A DNA stretch of 64,000 nucleotides from Cordylochernes scorpioides (taxonomy: Eukaryota; Arthropoda; Arachnida; Pseudoscorpiones; Chernetidae). The position numbers and the translations under genes are program-made. Position 1 is the stretch's first letter. Each line of letters starts with the position of its first letter. The notes under the pieces were generated by a model, which saw nothing but the letters and a program-made list of their open reading frames with translations, was not told where the DNA came from and did not search any database. The DNA is taken from assembly GCA_030710605.1 (NCBI GenBank), contig CP092870.1, forward strand, positions 49,321,061-49,385,060, read 5' to 3'. Of the stretch, positions 50,146-61,189 are shown piece after piece.

Positions 50146-50685
50146 TTTGTTTAACATATTAATGTGTGTCAACACATTGTGGCACATTAATATTAAACAA
50201 GTCAATAATTCTTTGGAGATGGGTTTCTTCTTTATTTTTATTGTCAATTCTAGCTTTCGTAGCATATCTTTCTACAAGAGTACAAATATATCACACCGTT
50301 AGATAACATACAATATATATATGTGATGATTTAAGACCATGGAATTGTTGTAAATAGTCCAGATATCTACTATCACATATTTCATCACGTGACTGTATAT
50401 AACCTGTTATTTACTGCAAATAGAAAGCATCAAATAACATCATTCTGTACCGCGTAAGACTCTAATAAAGTATAGCAACTGTACAGATAGAAGGAATGGA
50501 GAATAATAGGAGAAAATTAAGGTTAAAACTAATCAGGTCTAAGTGAGAATAAGAAAGTAGGCCTATCGAGCCCAGTCCAATTTTTACGAGGTCATGGCCC
50601 TCTTGGATGATGTAATTTCCCCCCTGTTTACGTCATATATATATGAAAAAACAATAGAAATAAATAAAAGATAAGTGGGTCAGGT
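50146..50685. other. No gene seen
   Basis: AT-rich DNA. A short TATATA run at 50311-50322. Unassigned. Confidence 0.4.
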
Positions 50686-50689
50686 GTTG

Positions 50690-51147
50690 ATATTAAAAAT
50701 TAAAAACGTTTAGTTTATTTTTGCTCCACTAGATGACGCTCTGCCATCTAAAAAGCACATGTGCTCGTGGTCAGGAGATTCCTTCTTTATTTTTAATATC
50801 AACACCTGACCCACTTATATATTTTTTTCTATTGTTTTTTCATGTGTTAAGCGTCTTACGCAAATTTGGCCTTAAATACCCATTTCTTGATTTCTCAAGA
50901 AGCATCTGGAACCAAGAATATTTTTGGTCGCAGTGGTTACAGCCTACCCCACGCTGACGAGCGCCAACAGCGCGAAACAGGTTCGTGGATGCCTTTTTCT
51001 TGATTTATCAAGAAATTGGGTTGGCCAAATATCACGGAGCAAGCTAAATAAACGTTTAGATTATTTTTGCTCCACTAGATGGCGCTCTGCCATCTAAAAA
51101 GCACATGTGCTCGTGGTCAGGAGATGCCTTTTTTATTTTTAATATAT
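50690..51147 (+). mobile_element. Hammerhead-bearing repeat with direct flanking repeats
   Basis: TTTTTGCTCCACTAGATG..CATCTAAAAAGCACATGTGC..TGGTCAGGAGAT occurs at about 50714-50775 and again at 51066-51126. Between them are TTCTTGATTTCTCAAGAAG, the hammerhead and TTCTTGATTTATCAAGAA. The layout is like a small Penelope-like or retrozyme-type element. The Gypsy at 51148 inserted at its edge. Confidence 0.55.
50949..50988 (+). ncRNA. Hammerhead ribozyme motif, complete
   Basis: Plus strand, 40 bases: stem I CCACG/CGTGG, core CTGACGA, stem II GCGC/GCGC with loop CAACA, GAAA, stem III AC..GT with loop AG, cleavage-site T. Shares stem I with the motif at 41530-41569 but has a different stem II, with both sides changed so that pairing is kept. 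Confidence 0.85.
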
Positions 51148-51482
51148 TGTTACATCATGATTAATGGCGTATTTCTTATATTATTTTTAATATATTTGAA
51201 ATTTAAATTATATATTTATTTATTTTTATATTCTATGATATTTATTTAAAACAGATTATTTAGATTATCATCATTTGTATTTAGGTACACGTGTGACTTC
51301 ACTGCTCTCTTTGATGTGAGAAAATAAATGGAGGATTCTGGAGGCTACTTAAAGAAGACTTATCTCGTTATTCCCTTTTATAAAGTGGTAGGATGGTTGA
51401 AACACGCTCTGGTAAGATGCAAGATCCAGCACAGGAGAGAATCAAGGCTGAAGAGTCTGCCAAGCCGCAACTTGGTGCAACA
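51148..51482 (+). repeat. 5' LTR
   Basis: 335 bp, TGTTACATC..GTGCAACA. It includes the gag start codon at 51393 and about 30 codons, so the coding region begins in the LTR. It differs from the 3' LTR at about one site that I could find (ATGCAAG against ATTCAAG). Confidence 0.9.
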
Positions 51483-52509
51483 ATTGGTGGAGATGCTAGT
51501 TCCGACCCAGTTGTCCTGAATCCCAACATCGACATCCCCAAGTATGATGGAACAGAAGACCCTCGCCCATGGATAGAATCCCTCGAAGAGATTGGTTTCC
51601 TCTATCATTGGGCAGACTACATAATTGCCCGTTATGCCGCCATGAACATGACGGGAAGCGCTAAAACCTGGTTGAATTTACACAAAGCGAGTTTCACGAG
51701 CTGGGAAAATATTAAAATCCGCCTCATTCAGGATTTTTCTCTGGACGCCAATGCAACACTGGAATGAACCAGCAATCAGGTTCGCGGAAGACATCCTAGT
51801 GTTGTGCAACAAGGTTGACCCCGCAATGGAAGAAGAAACAAAAATCGATCATGTTATTGGAGGACTGAAAAAAGAGTACTCATTTGCGCTCTACCTGAAC
51901 CTTCCTAGAACGACAGATGAACTTCTTGTTGTGTGCAAGAAAATGGATTCTTTTGAAAAGAAGTATCGGGAACGTGTGGAGAAATCCAGAAACCTATATA
52001 ACGGCCCACGCTATTCTAGACCCCAACAACAATCGAGGTACGTACCGCCGACTGCCACACGAAACTACCAGACCCCTTCCAGGCCCCAAGCCCCTGTTTC
52101 AAATAATTACAAGAGCGACTTCCCTCCTACTCCCAGGCAGTATCGAAACAACTTGACCCAGCCCTTTACCCCGAGACGTCCTTATAATCCAAACTTTGTG
52201 CCTAAACCAAACCTCCAGAGAAACACCTACAATAAAAGTCAAGAAGTGAGCAAAAATAGGACGGAAGATGGAAGACCAATCTGCTTCAAGTGTAACAAGC
52301 CAGGGCACGTGGCCCGTTATTGTAGGGTCAAGTTTATAAGAATCCTAGAAGAGGATCCAACAGCTACCCAAGAGAAGATCGAAGAGAAATGCCAAATGAA
52401 TGAAATATCAGATAAATCAGGACCTCGGCTTTATGCTGATGTATGTCATAGCACACAGACAAATATTCCTACCCGGAATAGATATTCCGTGTTGGAAGAT
52501 TTAAACTAA
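51393..52509 (+). pseudogene. gag: Gypsy gag, one frameshift
   Basis: Structural capsid-nucleocapsid protein. The first part, 51393-51767 (125 codons), starts MVETRSGKM and has the capsid-type PKYDGTEDPRPWIESLEEIG. The second part, 51751-52509, is in a +1-shifted frame and continues with RFAEDILVLCNKVDPAMEEE, a proline/arginine-rich linker, and the zinc knuckle CFKCNKPGHVARYC (C-x2-C-x4-H-x4-C) near residue 180. The frames overlap by 17 bases, so one small indel near 51755-51765 breaks an otherwise intact gene. The stop at 52507 overlaps the pol frame, which is at -1 relative to it. Confidence 0.88.
51485..51502 (+). other. Primer-binding site
   Basis: TGGTGGAGATGCTAGTTC two bases after the 5' LTR, starting TGG. 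The gag reading frame runs straight through it. Same first eight bases as in the element at 26346. Confidence 0.65.
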
Positions 52510-52645
52510 GCGTCGCGCCTGAATATGTCAATCAAAGCAAGTCGACCATAAATGGAATCAAAAAGTTGGACCCTAAATACAAATTAAAAATTCATGTGGA
52601 CAAGATAGGAACTTTTGAAGCTTTGGTTGATACAGGCGCTGACCT

Positions 52646-53104
52646 TGACAAAAGTTACTTTGTACGGGTTATCACACAAATACAATAAACTAGGGCCTAC
52701 AGTAAGAGTAACTTAAACACAGAAAAAAACACGTGGACTCAAAAGTACAACACCAACAAAAAAGGTAAATAATAAATCACAATTTGTTAAATAAAATAAA
52801 AAACAGTACTTAGCTTTATTGCTGCTTAGGTAGGGATCGGACCGTGGTTACACAGGTATGCGCCGAGATTGCCAGACACGGATATAGCACGCAGAGAACA
52901 CTTTAAGTGTCTCCACACAAATCATCCACCACACTGGCGTGTCGACCCATACCATAGCCCCCTTTATATACAAACATGGCCACATTCGTCCAATGAGAAG
53001 GCGGGAGAGATTTGTTCACAAACAAACGAAAACAAAAATTCTTTCCACTAAAACCTAAGATAAGATATGATAAGATTGCAAATATTTGTCAATATAATTT
53101 GACA
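52646..53104 (-). repeat. 3' LTR of nested element
   Basis: 459 bp, reading TGTCAAATTATATT..ACTTTTGTCA on the minus strand, with a TATATAAAGG promoter box (52969-52980 on the plus strand, inverted). A 60-codon plus-strand frame inside it recurs unchanged in the other LTR and is not a gene. Confidence 0.92.
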
Positions 53105-53552
53105 AAAGGTGTCTTTCCAAAAAAAAAAAGAAAGAAACTAACAAATCTCCCAAACATTCCCATTGTCCCGTAAGGAAAACCTCCCGCTGTTCGGGGGGAA
53201 AAAAGCTCACGGGAGCCATGTTATAAAGAAACAAACAAAAAAAACTAAAGAGAGGAGAAGTAGGCATCCGGGTCGGTCCATAAAGGCGCCTTCCATCTTG
53301 CTCCTCCCAAAAGAAACTTGAAAAAAAAAAATCTGCGCAAACTACGTGAGTTACCATGAGTGATTACCAAACACACACATATATAATATGCTTTAGTATA
53401 CAGAGTTTAATGGGGGACCAAATAAGCTCTCATCTGGGACCGGCTGGGTATGTTAGGTAGAGACTTAGGGTACTGACAGACGCTCACTTGATGAGAAACC
53501 GAACGATCCAAATCCATTCAGTTCTCTCAAGTCCAAGAGCTAAAAGCTCTTC
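53105..53552 (-). other. 3' untranslated part of the nested element
   Basis: Non-coding between the fused frame and the 3' LTR. The minus strand shows long A/G and T-rich runs, with GGAAAGACACCTTTT directly before the LTR as probable polypurine primer. The 100-codon minus-strand frame here is low in complexity and not called. Confidence 0.6.
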
Positions 53553-55223
53553 TTAACGTCTGTTTCTAAGCGCTTTCATCCTATCGACATGTACAACTTT
53601 CACATCGTGCATGGTGACCCCTCTTACTTTAAAGTTAACATCGGAGACCCTAGCTTCCACACGGAAAGGCCCATAGACGTTGGAGTAACCTTCAGTCTTA
53701 GGAACAGCTAGCATTACCAGATCTCCTCTGTCGAAACTTCTGGAATAAGGTGGCCTAGGATTCATAAGCTTTTTAGCAGAATTACCTGACATGAACTGTC
53801 TGACAGTCTCCTTTGCTTTCCGCATCACCCTTAACCTCTCAGCCCAAGTAGGCTTCCTAAAACTATTAACAGACCCAGCACTACACTCACAGTTTCTGTT
53901 AAACTCAGTAGGTGGCAACTTTACAGCCTCGTTTTCAATGCGCTTCACTGATTTCTCCTCGAAGGAGCTTGAAACCATCGGTCTATGCACACTGGCATGG
54001 TAGCTAAGGTCTACATAATCTCGGTCTTCTGGTTTCAAGGAAATCATGTTGCAACGCTCCCGTATGGCAGGTAACGGGATATTGAATCTCCTTATATCAT
54101 TGATTCCCAGAATCCCGTCGTAGGCCTTATCTCCGAGTGACATTAGCCAAAACCTTATCTCTCCCAGCTCAATGCCGTTTTCGTTACCAACTCTACAGGT
54201 TTTAACACGTGTAAGTGTCTGCTCTTGGCCTGTCACTGACACTATACGTAAAGTTTTAAGTGCATCGTCCCAATTCTCCTTCAAGACCTTACACTTTTCG
54301 GAATCAATAATACTGACTTGGCTTCCTGTATCGTATAACAGGTGCCACATATTGCCGTTAATATTAACCTTAACTATTGGCAGATTTCCATACGGATCTC
54401 CGCCATATGAACGTATGTTCACTATCTCGGCATTGTCAAGAGTATTGCGGTTGGCAAACATAGAAGACTGTCTTGAGCAACAATCACTAGCTATATGTCC
54501 TAATCTACACTCAGATGGACTCAGCCTGATTTCGCCCAACAATTTAGTCAGTTTTTCTATCTCACCTCTAAGATCTGCAATACACTGCTCATTTTCGTGC
54601 TTCATCCTGTTTACACTGGCACTAAGCATCTTCATCTCACTCTTAATGCTATTTATTTCTTCAACCCCTTCTACTGAACATACCCCTTTCATAAAGCTGC
54701 AACGGTGTTCTACACTATCCTCCGTGGCCATGACACTGACTGCTTTTTCTATTGATTTAGCCTCACTGCGAACAATAGCCTCTCTATACTTATCGAGCAC
54801 ATTTTCGAGGAAAATTTCGAACACTAGGCTATCGTCAAAACTGTACTCTACTTTATCTCTAATGGCCAGGAATCTTTCTTTAAAAACCATCGGACTTTCC
54901 CCAACTCTCTGCTTAAGACCTTCTATTAATTTAAGGCATTCCCTAATACCACGCGCTTTCTTAGGGTACAATATGTTCAGTTTACTAGCAATACTTTTGA
55001 AACTGCTATCGTTACGGATACCCATCTCCTCTAAGCTAAACCTAACTTCAGGGGATAGAGCCTCGAACATGAGCAGTGCTTTGACCTCAGGATCCCATTT
55101 GCCTACTCGAGCTTTAAGCTCGACTTCCCGAATGAAAGATTCGAGATCAACCCCATTAAACACTGACAGGTTAAGCATAGAGTTCACAAACATGATGGAG
55201 TACAAAAAATAGTAATAAGCCAC
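53553..55223 (-). CDS. Fused gag-protease-integrase-tail protein, 556 aa
   Basis: Intact frame. Residues 1-230 are capsid-like, with the core FREVELKARVGKWDPEVKALL-type region and LKQRVGESPMVFKERFLAIR, then a helical stretch SEMKMLSASVNRMKHENEQC. Around residue 240 CRLGHIASDC is a half zinc knuckle, lacking the first cysteine pair. Residues 265-390 are an aspartic protease with LLYDTGSQVSIID as active site and DGILGINDI. Residues 470-556 hold RPPYSRSFDRGDLVMLAVPK, GPFRVEARVSDVNFKVRG and HVDRMKALRNRR, the C-terminal domain of a Gypsy integrase. The protease runs in frame into that tail with no stop. The start ATG at 55221 follows the primer site by about 65 bases. A second ATG ten codons on may be the true start. 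Confidence 0.85.
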   Translation of the reverse strand: MAYYYFLYSIMFVNSMLNLSVFNGVDLESFIREVELKARVGKWDPEVKALLMFEALSPEVRFSLEEMGIRNDSSFKSIASKLNILYPKKARGIRECLKLIEGLKQRVGESPMVFKERFLAIRDKVEYSFDDSLVFEIFLENVLDKYREAIVRSEAKSIEKAVSVMATEDSVEHRCSFMKGVCSVEGVEEINSIKSEMKMLSASVNRMKHENEQCIADLRGEIEKLTKLLGEIRLSPSECRLGHIASDCCSRQSSMFANRNTLDNAEIVNIRSYGGDPYGNLPIVKVNINGNMWHLLYDTGSQVSIIDSEKCKVLKENWDDALKTLRIVSVTGQEQTLTRVKTCRVGNENGIELGEIRFWLMSLGDKAYDGILGINDIRRFNIPLPAIRERCNMISLKPEDRDYVDLSYHASVHRPMVSSSFEEKSVKRIENEAVKLPPTEFNRNCECSAGSVNSFRKPTWAERLRVMRKAKETVRQFMSGNSAKKLMNPRPPYSRSFDRGDLVMLAVPKTEGYSNVYGPFRVEARVSDVNFKVRGVTMHDVKVVHVDRMKALRNRR

Positions 55224-55305
55224 ACAATCAAAGAAAAAAAAACCGCACGTAAAATTACAGGAATTTACACGTGCAAAACACCAGTAATCCTGGCAGGCTC
55301 GCCAA
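55224..55305 (-). other. Leader and primer-binding site of the nested element
   Basis: Directly after the 5' LTR the minus strand reads T then TGGCGAGCCTGCCAGGAT, a TGG-starting primer site different from that of the outer Gypsy. The leader to the first ATG is short. Confidence 0.65.
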
Positions 55306-55764
55306 TGACAAAAGTTACTTTGTACGGGTTATCACACAAATACAATAAACTAGGGCCTACAGTAAGAGTAACTTAAACACAGAAAAAAACACGTGGACTC
55401 AAAAGTACAACACCAACAAAAAAGGTAAATAATAAATCACAATTTGTTAAATAAAATAAAAAACAGTACTTAGCTTTATTGCTGCTTAGGTAGGGATCGG
55501 ACCGTGGTTACACAGGTATGCGCCGAGATTGCCAGACACGGATATAGCACGCAGAGAACACTTTAAGTGTCTCCACACAAATCATCCACCACACTGGCGT
55601 GTCGACCCATACCATAGCCCCCTTTATATACAAACATGGCCACATTCGTCCAATGAGAAGGCGGGAGAGATTTGTTCACAAACAAACGAAAACAAAAATT
55701 CTTTCCACTAAAACCTAAGATAAGATATGATAAGATTGCAAATATTTGTCAATATAATTTGACA
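55306..55764 (-). repeat. 5' LTR of nested element
   Basis: 459 bp, indistinguishable by eye from 52646-53104. Confidence 0.92.
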
Positions 55765-58700
55765 ACCTCTCAGTGGTCGACCTCAGAACGGCCCTCGATA
55801 CAGGCCATGGTATAAGTAAACTCGCAAAAACTTGTGCAGGACCCGATGGAAAAAAATTAGACATAGTAGGAAGTATATTGTTAAATATAAAAATTGATGA
55901 CAAAGCATTATCGCACAAATTTGTGATTTTGAAAACGCATTTACGGACATTAATTTTTGGAAGAGATTTCCTTAAGAAAATGAACGCGAAAATAGATTGC
56001 AAAAAAGAAATAATAAAATACGATCTGACGAATAATCATGACATAAGCAATTATGAACTGAAAAAAATAAAAAGCGTTGAAGATACTGTTATACCTGAAC
56101 TGTCTATTAGATTAATTAAGGCCTCAATAGAAGCAGAGGATGGCGAATATGTCATCGAAGAGAACAACAGAATGATTCAAACAAATGGCCTTCGATTGGC
56201 AAGAAGTTTGCTTACTGTCACGGATAGGAAAACTCATATCTGGATAACGAACCCTTATCCTCGACCTTTAAAAATCATGAAAGACCAAACATTGGCTCAT
56301 GGAAGCCTTCCTGCAGAGGTAAAGTTCATAGAGAAGTTAGAGCAAATTAATAATGACGAAATCCAATTTCAGATAAACAAAAATCTATCCCCTAAAGAAC
56401 AAGAGGATTTGAAACAAATTTTGATTAAGTATGCTGATTTGTTTTCGCCGAGGTTAGGCAGGACCAATTTGGCAAAACACCGGATCGATACAGAAGATGC
56501 AAAACCGATAAAGCACAAGCCATATAGGGTGAGCCCCAAAGAACGGGACATTATAAAAGATCAAATTGATGAAATGCTCAAAGAAGGCATAATTAGACCA
56601 TCTTCAAGTCCCTGGTCTTTCCCTGTAATACTGGTCAAGAAGAGAGATGGTAAGTTCAGATTTTGTGTAGACTATAGAAAATTGAATGAGGTAACAGTAA
56701 AGGATGTTTATCCAATCCCAAGAATTGATGACGTAATGGATACTCTCCAAGGATCGAAGTACTTCTCAGCAATAGACCTTAGATCGGGATATTGGCAAGT
56801 CGAAATTGAAGAGAAAGACAAGGAGAAGACAGCTTTCACTACGACCCACGGTTTATATGAATTCAACGTCATGCCCTTTGGACTATGCAACGCCCCTGCT
56901 ACTTTTGAGAGGAATATGGACAATGTGCTTGGAAATCTAAGATGGCAGATTTGCCTTTGTTATCTGGACGACGTTATTATATACAGCTCAGACTTTCCAA
57001 CCCACCTTAAAAGACTTGAAGCTGTCTTAAAATGTTTTAGTGAATCTAATTTGAAACTGAACGACAAGAAATGCAGATTTGCTTTTGAAGAACTTGAGAT
57101 CCTTGGTCATATAACCAATCAACAGGGTATAAAACCGGCCGAATATAATATCAAAGCCGTTAGGGATTTTCCTCAGCCCAAGAAGGTCAAAGAAGTACAA
57201 TCGTTCCTAGGAATGTGTTCCTATTATAGAAAATTCATTAAAGATTTCTCATTAATTGCTGACCCATTGACAGGACTCATCAGGAAAAATGCGCAATTTA
57301 CCTGGACAGAAAAACAAGAGGAAGCATTTCAAAACCTTAAAAAAGCTCTGATAAATCCGCCAATTTTAGGTCACTTTGATCCAAATGCAGCCACCTACAT
57401 TCACACAGACGCCTCTAACATCGGCTTAGGTGCAACACTGGTCCAAATTATCTGTGGGGAAGAGAAGGTGATATCATATTTGAGTCGAACTCTAAGTAAA
57501 GCTGAGCAAAATTACTCAACCACCGAAAAGGAATGTTTGGCTGTGGTGTGGGCGATATCAAAACTACGACCCTACCTATATGGAAGACACTTCAAGATAA
57601 TTACAGACCATCACGCATTGTGCTGGCTGAAAAATCTTAAAGATCCAACAGGTAGACTTGCAAGGTGGGCACTGAAAATTCAGGAATACGATTTTGACAT
57701 AATACACAAATCGGGTAAAAAACATATGGATGCTGATGGCTTATCTAGAGGACCCCTACCTGAAACGGATTGGGTCGAAGATTATGAACGACTATTTTTG
57801 AATCAGATAATAAATGAAGAGGATGAATTCATAGAAAATGTTAAGAAAAGCCTTAAAGGAAGCAAACGAGCAATCACACAGAATTTTAAAGAGGAAAATG
57901 GATGTCTATATAAGAAGAACCCAAACCCTGAAGGCAGAGCATGGTTGCTGGTAGTGTCGAAGAAGAGAAGGAAAGAAATCATGAGTGAATTCCACAACCA
58001 TATGCTGAATGGCCATCTAGGCGTCGCCAGAACCACATACCGTTTGAATAATAAATATCATTGGCCTTTCATGCTGAAAGATGTTTCAGAATTTGTAAAG
58101 ACGTGCCATCTTTGCCAAAGTCGGAAAGGTTCAAATCAGTCGCCCTCTGGACTTTTGCAACCCATTCCCCCAGCTAACTACCCTTTTGAAAGAATCGGGA
58201 TTGACTTTGTTGGTCCCTTGCCATCAACGAAAAGAAGAAGGAAGTGGATAATTGTGTTGACTGATTATTATACCAGGTACGCTGAAACAAAGGCAGTCTC
58301 AGAAGCAACAGTGAAAGAAGTCTCTACATTTTTAATCGAACAAATTTTTTTACGTCACGGGGCCCCAAGGTTTCTTATTAGTGACAGAGGTTCACAGTTC
58401 ACTAGCAATTTGATGAAGGAGGTTATGAAAATGTGCAAAGTTAAACACTGCTTCACGACGAGCTACCATCCCCAGACTAACGGACTAACGGAACGGCTAA
58501 ATAGAACTCTAATCAACATGATAAGCATGTATGTAAATACAGACCAGAAGAACTGGGACGAAATCCTCCCTTTCGTCACCCACGCGTACAATACCACGAT
58601 TCAAGAAACCACAGGCTACTCTCCATTTTTCCTGTTATTTGGGAGGGAACCCATGTCCCTCTTAGACGACGATAATATCCCAATTGACAGTAACATGAAC

Positions 58701-59066
58701 GATTATGACGAATATATAGAAAATTACTTAGATAAAATAGCAAGGACGAGACAGGTAGTCATTAACAACACAGAGAAGACTCAGGAAAGAATGAAGAGAA
58801 ACTATGACATAAAACACAACGAGAGAATCTATGAACCAGGACATTTAGTGGCAGTTTGGACACCAGTCAGGAAAATCGGAAAATGTGAAAAACTATTGAG
58901 AAAATATTTTGGCCCATATCGAATATTAAAGAAGCTGTCTAACGTAAATTACTTAATTGAGCCGAAAGATAATCCTGGCCAAGACCCATTGATTGTCCAT
59001 GTCTCAAGACTCAAACCCTATTTTGAGAGAATTGATGAGGTAACTCACGAGGACGTGACGACCTCT

Positions 59067-59079
59067 GGAGAGGGGGAAG
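59067..59079 (+). other. Polypurine tract of the outer Gypsy
   Basis: GGAGAGGGGGAAG immediately before the TGTTACATC of the 3' LTR. Confidence 0.8.
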
Positions 59080-59167
59080 TGTTACATCATGATTAATGGC
59101 GTATTTCTTATATTATTTTTAATATATTTGAAATTTAAATTATATATTTATTTATTTTTATATTCTA

Positions 59168-61189
59168 CTAGCGGACCCGCCCGGCTTCGCCCGGGTTTTA
59201 CCCGAGTAAAAGTTTGTCTAACGAATCTCTCGATAAAGTGAACATTTTTTCCCGGTCCCTTGAAAAATACTCGATAAGTTGAATAAAATCAATATTAATT
59301 GGTTCCCTCGGTAATTGGAAGTTAAAGGAATAGTATCTTGCCTTGGAATTGTATCATTATTCTTGTATGGATGTACCCGGCTTCGCCCGGGTTTTACCCG
59401 AGTAAAGGTTTGTTTAACGAATATCTCGATAAAGTGAACATTTTTTCCCGGTCCCTTGAAAAATACTCGATAAGTTGAATAAAATCAATATTAATTGGTT
59501 CCCTCGGTAATTGGAAGTTAAAGGAATAGTATCTTGCCTTGGAATTGTATCATTATTCTTGTATGGATGTACCCGGCTTCGCCCGGGTTTTACCCGAGTA
59601 AAGGTTTGTTTAACGAATCTCTCGATAAAGTGAACATTTTTTCCCGGTCCCTTGAAAAAATACTCGATAAGTAGAATAAAATCAATATTAATTGGTTCCC
59701 TCGGTAATTGGAAGTTAAAGGAATAGTATCTTGCCTTTGAATTGTATCATTATTCTTGTCTCAAATAAATTGCCGTGTCATCCTGAATTTTGTCTTTCCT
59801 AATTTTCTACATTACAAAATCATCGTATCATCATGATAATATTTAGAGCAGATTGTTGAATTATAACAGATAAATTAGAATAATTATCTTGATTATTTCT
59901 AGGCGAAAAGTTATTTCAAAAATTTAATTTGCTAGAAACCTTCCCAGTACTATACTAAATAACTTCCCAAAGTTTCATGGCGATCCAATGAGTGGTTTGG
60001 TCAGGCATAAAGGACAAACAAACAGACATACATTCATTTTTATATATATAGATAGATGAAAAAATACTCGATAAGTAGAATAAAATCAATATTAATTGGT
60101 TCCCTCGGTAATTGGAAGTTGATGGAATAGTATCTTGCCTTTGAATTGTATCATTATTCTTGTCTCAAATAAATTGCCGTGTCATCCTGAATTTTGTCTT
60201 TCCTAATTTTCTACATTACAAAATCATCGTATCATCATGATAATATTTAGAGCAGATTGTTGAATTATAACAGATAAATTAGAATAATTATCTTGATTAT
60301 TTCTAGGCGAAAAGTTATTTCAAAAATTTTATTTGCTAGAAACCTTCCCAGTACTATACTAAATAACTTCCCAAAGTTTCATGGCGATCCAATGAGTGGT
60401 TTGGTCAGGCATAAAGGACAAACAAACAGACATACATTCATTTATATATATATATAGATATTAACAGTAATTAAACGTAACAGTAAGAAAATGTTGATTT
60501 TAAAATATTTTAATTTTAAAATATTTTAATTTTTTCATATTTTAAATATGTAAATAGAGTCTCTTAAGAAAGACCACCTAAAAACATGAATCAACTTGTT
60601 TCTCCTGTTGGTGGTCTCTCATTGAAGATTCTAATTGCTATTAAAGAATCTCTAATAGACCTTTAATAAGAGACTGCCTCTTGGAGAGACGGTGTAGCTA
60701 CGAAATGGATATTCCCGGCTTCGCCCGGATTTTACCCGAGTAAAGGTTTGTCTAACGAATCTCTCGATAAAGTGAACATTTTTTCCCGGTCCCTTGAAAA
60801 ATACTCGATAAGTTGAATAAAATCATTATTAATTGGTTCCCTCCGTAATTGGAAGTTAAAGGAATAGTATCTTGCCTTGGAATTGTATCATTATTCTTGT
60901 TTCAAATAAATTGCCGTGTCATCCTGAATTTTGTCTTTCCTAATTTTCTACATTACAAAATCATCGTATCATCATGATAATATTTAGAGCAGATTGTTGA
61001 ATTATAACAGATAAATTAGAATATTTATCTTGATTATATCTAGGCGAAAAGTTATTTCAAAAATTTTATTTGCTAGAAACCTTTCCAGTACTATACTAAA
61101 TAACTTCCCAAAGTTTCATGGCGATCCAATGAGTGGTTTGGTCAGGCATAAAGGACAAACAGACATACATTCATTTTTATATATATAGA
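59168..61189 (-). mobile_element. Helitron block, 2022 bp, with repeated internal ends
   Basis: Read on the minus strand it starts TCTATATATATAAAAATG and ends GCCGGGCGGGTCCGCTAG, with the hairpin CCCGGGCGAAGCCGGG twelve bases before the end. It sits between A and T of the LTR, with no target duplication, as Helitrons do. Further 3'-type ends lie at about 59372, 59567 and 60712, and further 5'-type starts at about 60050 and 60460, so the block is a concatemer or nest of related copies. No Rep/helicase gene. Confidence 0.88.
60465..60710. other. Unrelated segment inside the Helitron block
   Basis: About 245 bases without Helitron similarity, with AGTCTCTTAAGAAAGACCAC and TAATAGACCTTTAATAAGAG. 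It may be captured DNA or the original spacer between two Helitron insertions. Confidence 0.4.

Larger units (their letters stand above)
52646..55764 (-). mobile_element. Nested young LTR retrotransposon, non-autonomous
   Basis: 3119 bp between ACCT target duplications (52642-52645 and 55765-55768). The two 459-bp LTRs look identical. Its only long frame joins gag and protease to the C-terminal tail of integrase. Reverse transcriptase, RNase H and the integrase core are missing, so the element must have been copied by enzymes supplied from elsewhere, or lost them on insertion. Confidence 0.93.
52509..59096 (+). pseudogene. pol: Gypsy pol, split in its protease by a nested element
   Basis: Makes protease, reverse transcriptase, RNase H and integrase. 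The protease active site ALVDTGAD lies at 52617-52643, just before the insertion. The remainder resumes at 55769, and the open frame continues for 1107 codons from 55773. RT: FRFCVDYRKLN near residue 295 and YLDD near 396. RNase H: HTDASNIGLGATL near 542 and TTEKECLAVVWAI. Integrase: H-x-H..C-x2-C zinc finger near 739-775 (KTCHLCQSRK), catalytic D near 829, D near 868 and E near 906, GPY/F motif KYFGPYRI near 1045. The frame closes 17 bases into the 3' LTR. No stop or frameshift inside RT to integrase. Confidence 0.93.

Noticed and set aside
52869-53051. 60-codon frame found identically twice (also 55529-55711)
   Set aside because: It is inside the LTR of the nested element, which is present twice by definition.
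54172-55212. 346-codon plus-strand frame
   Set aside because: It is antisense to the 556-codon gag-protease frame, is serine/leucine-rich, and has no recognisable domain.
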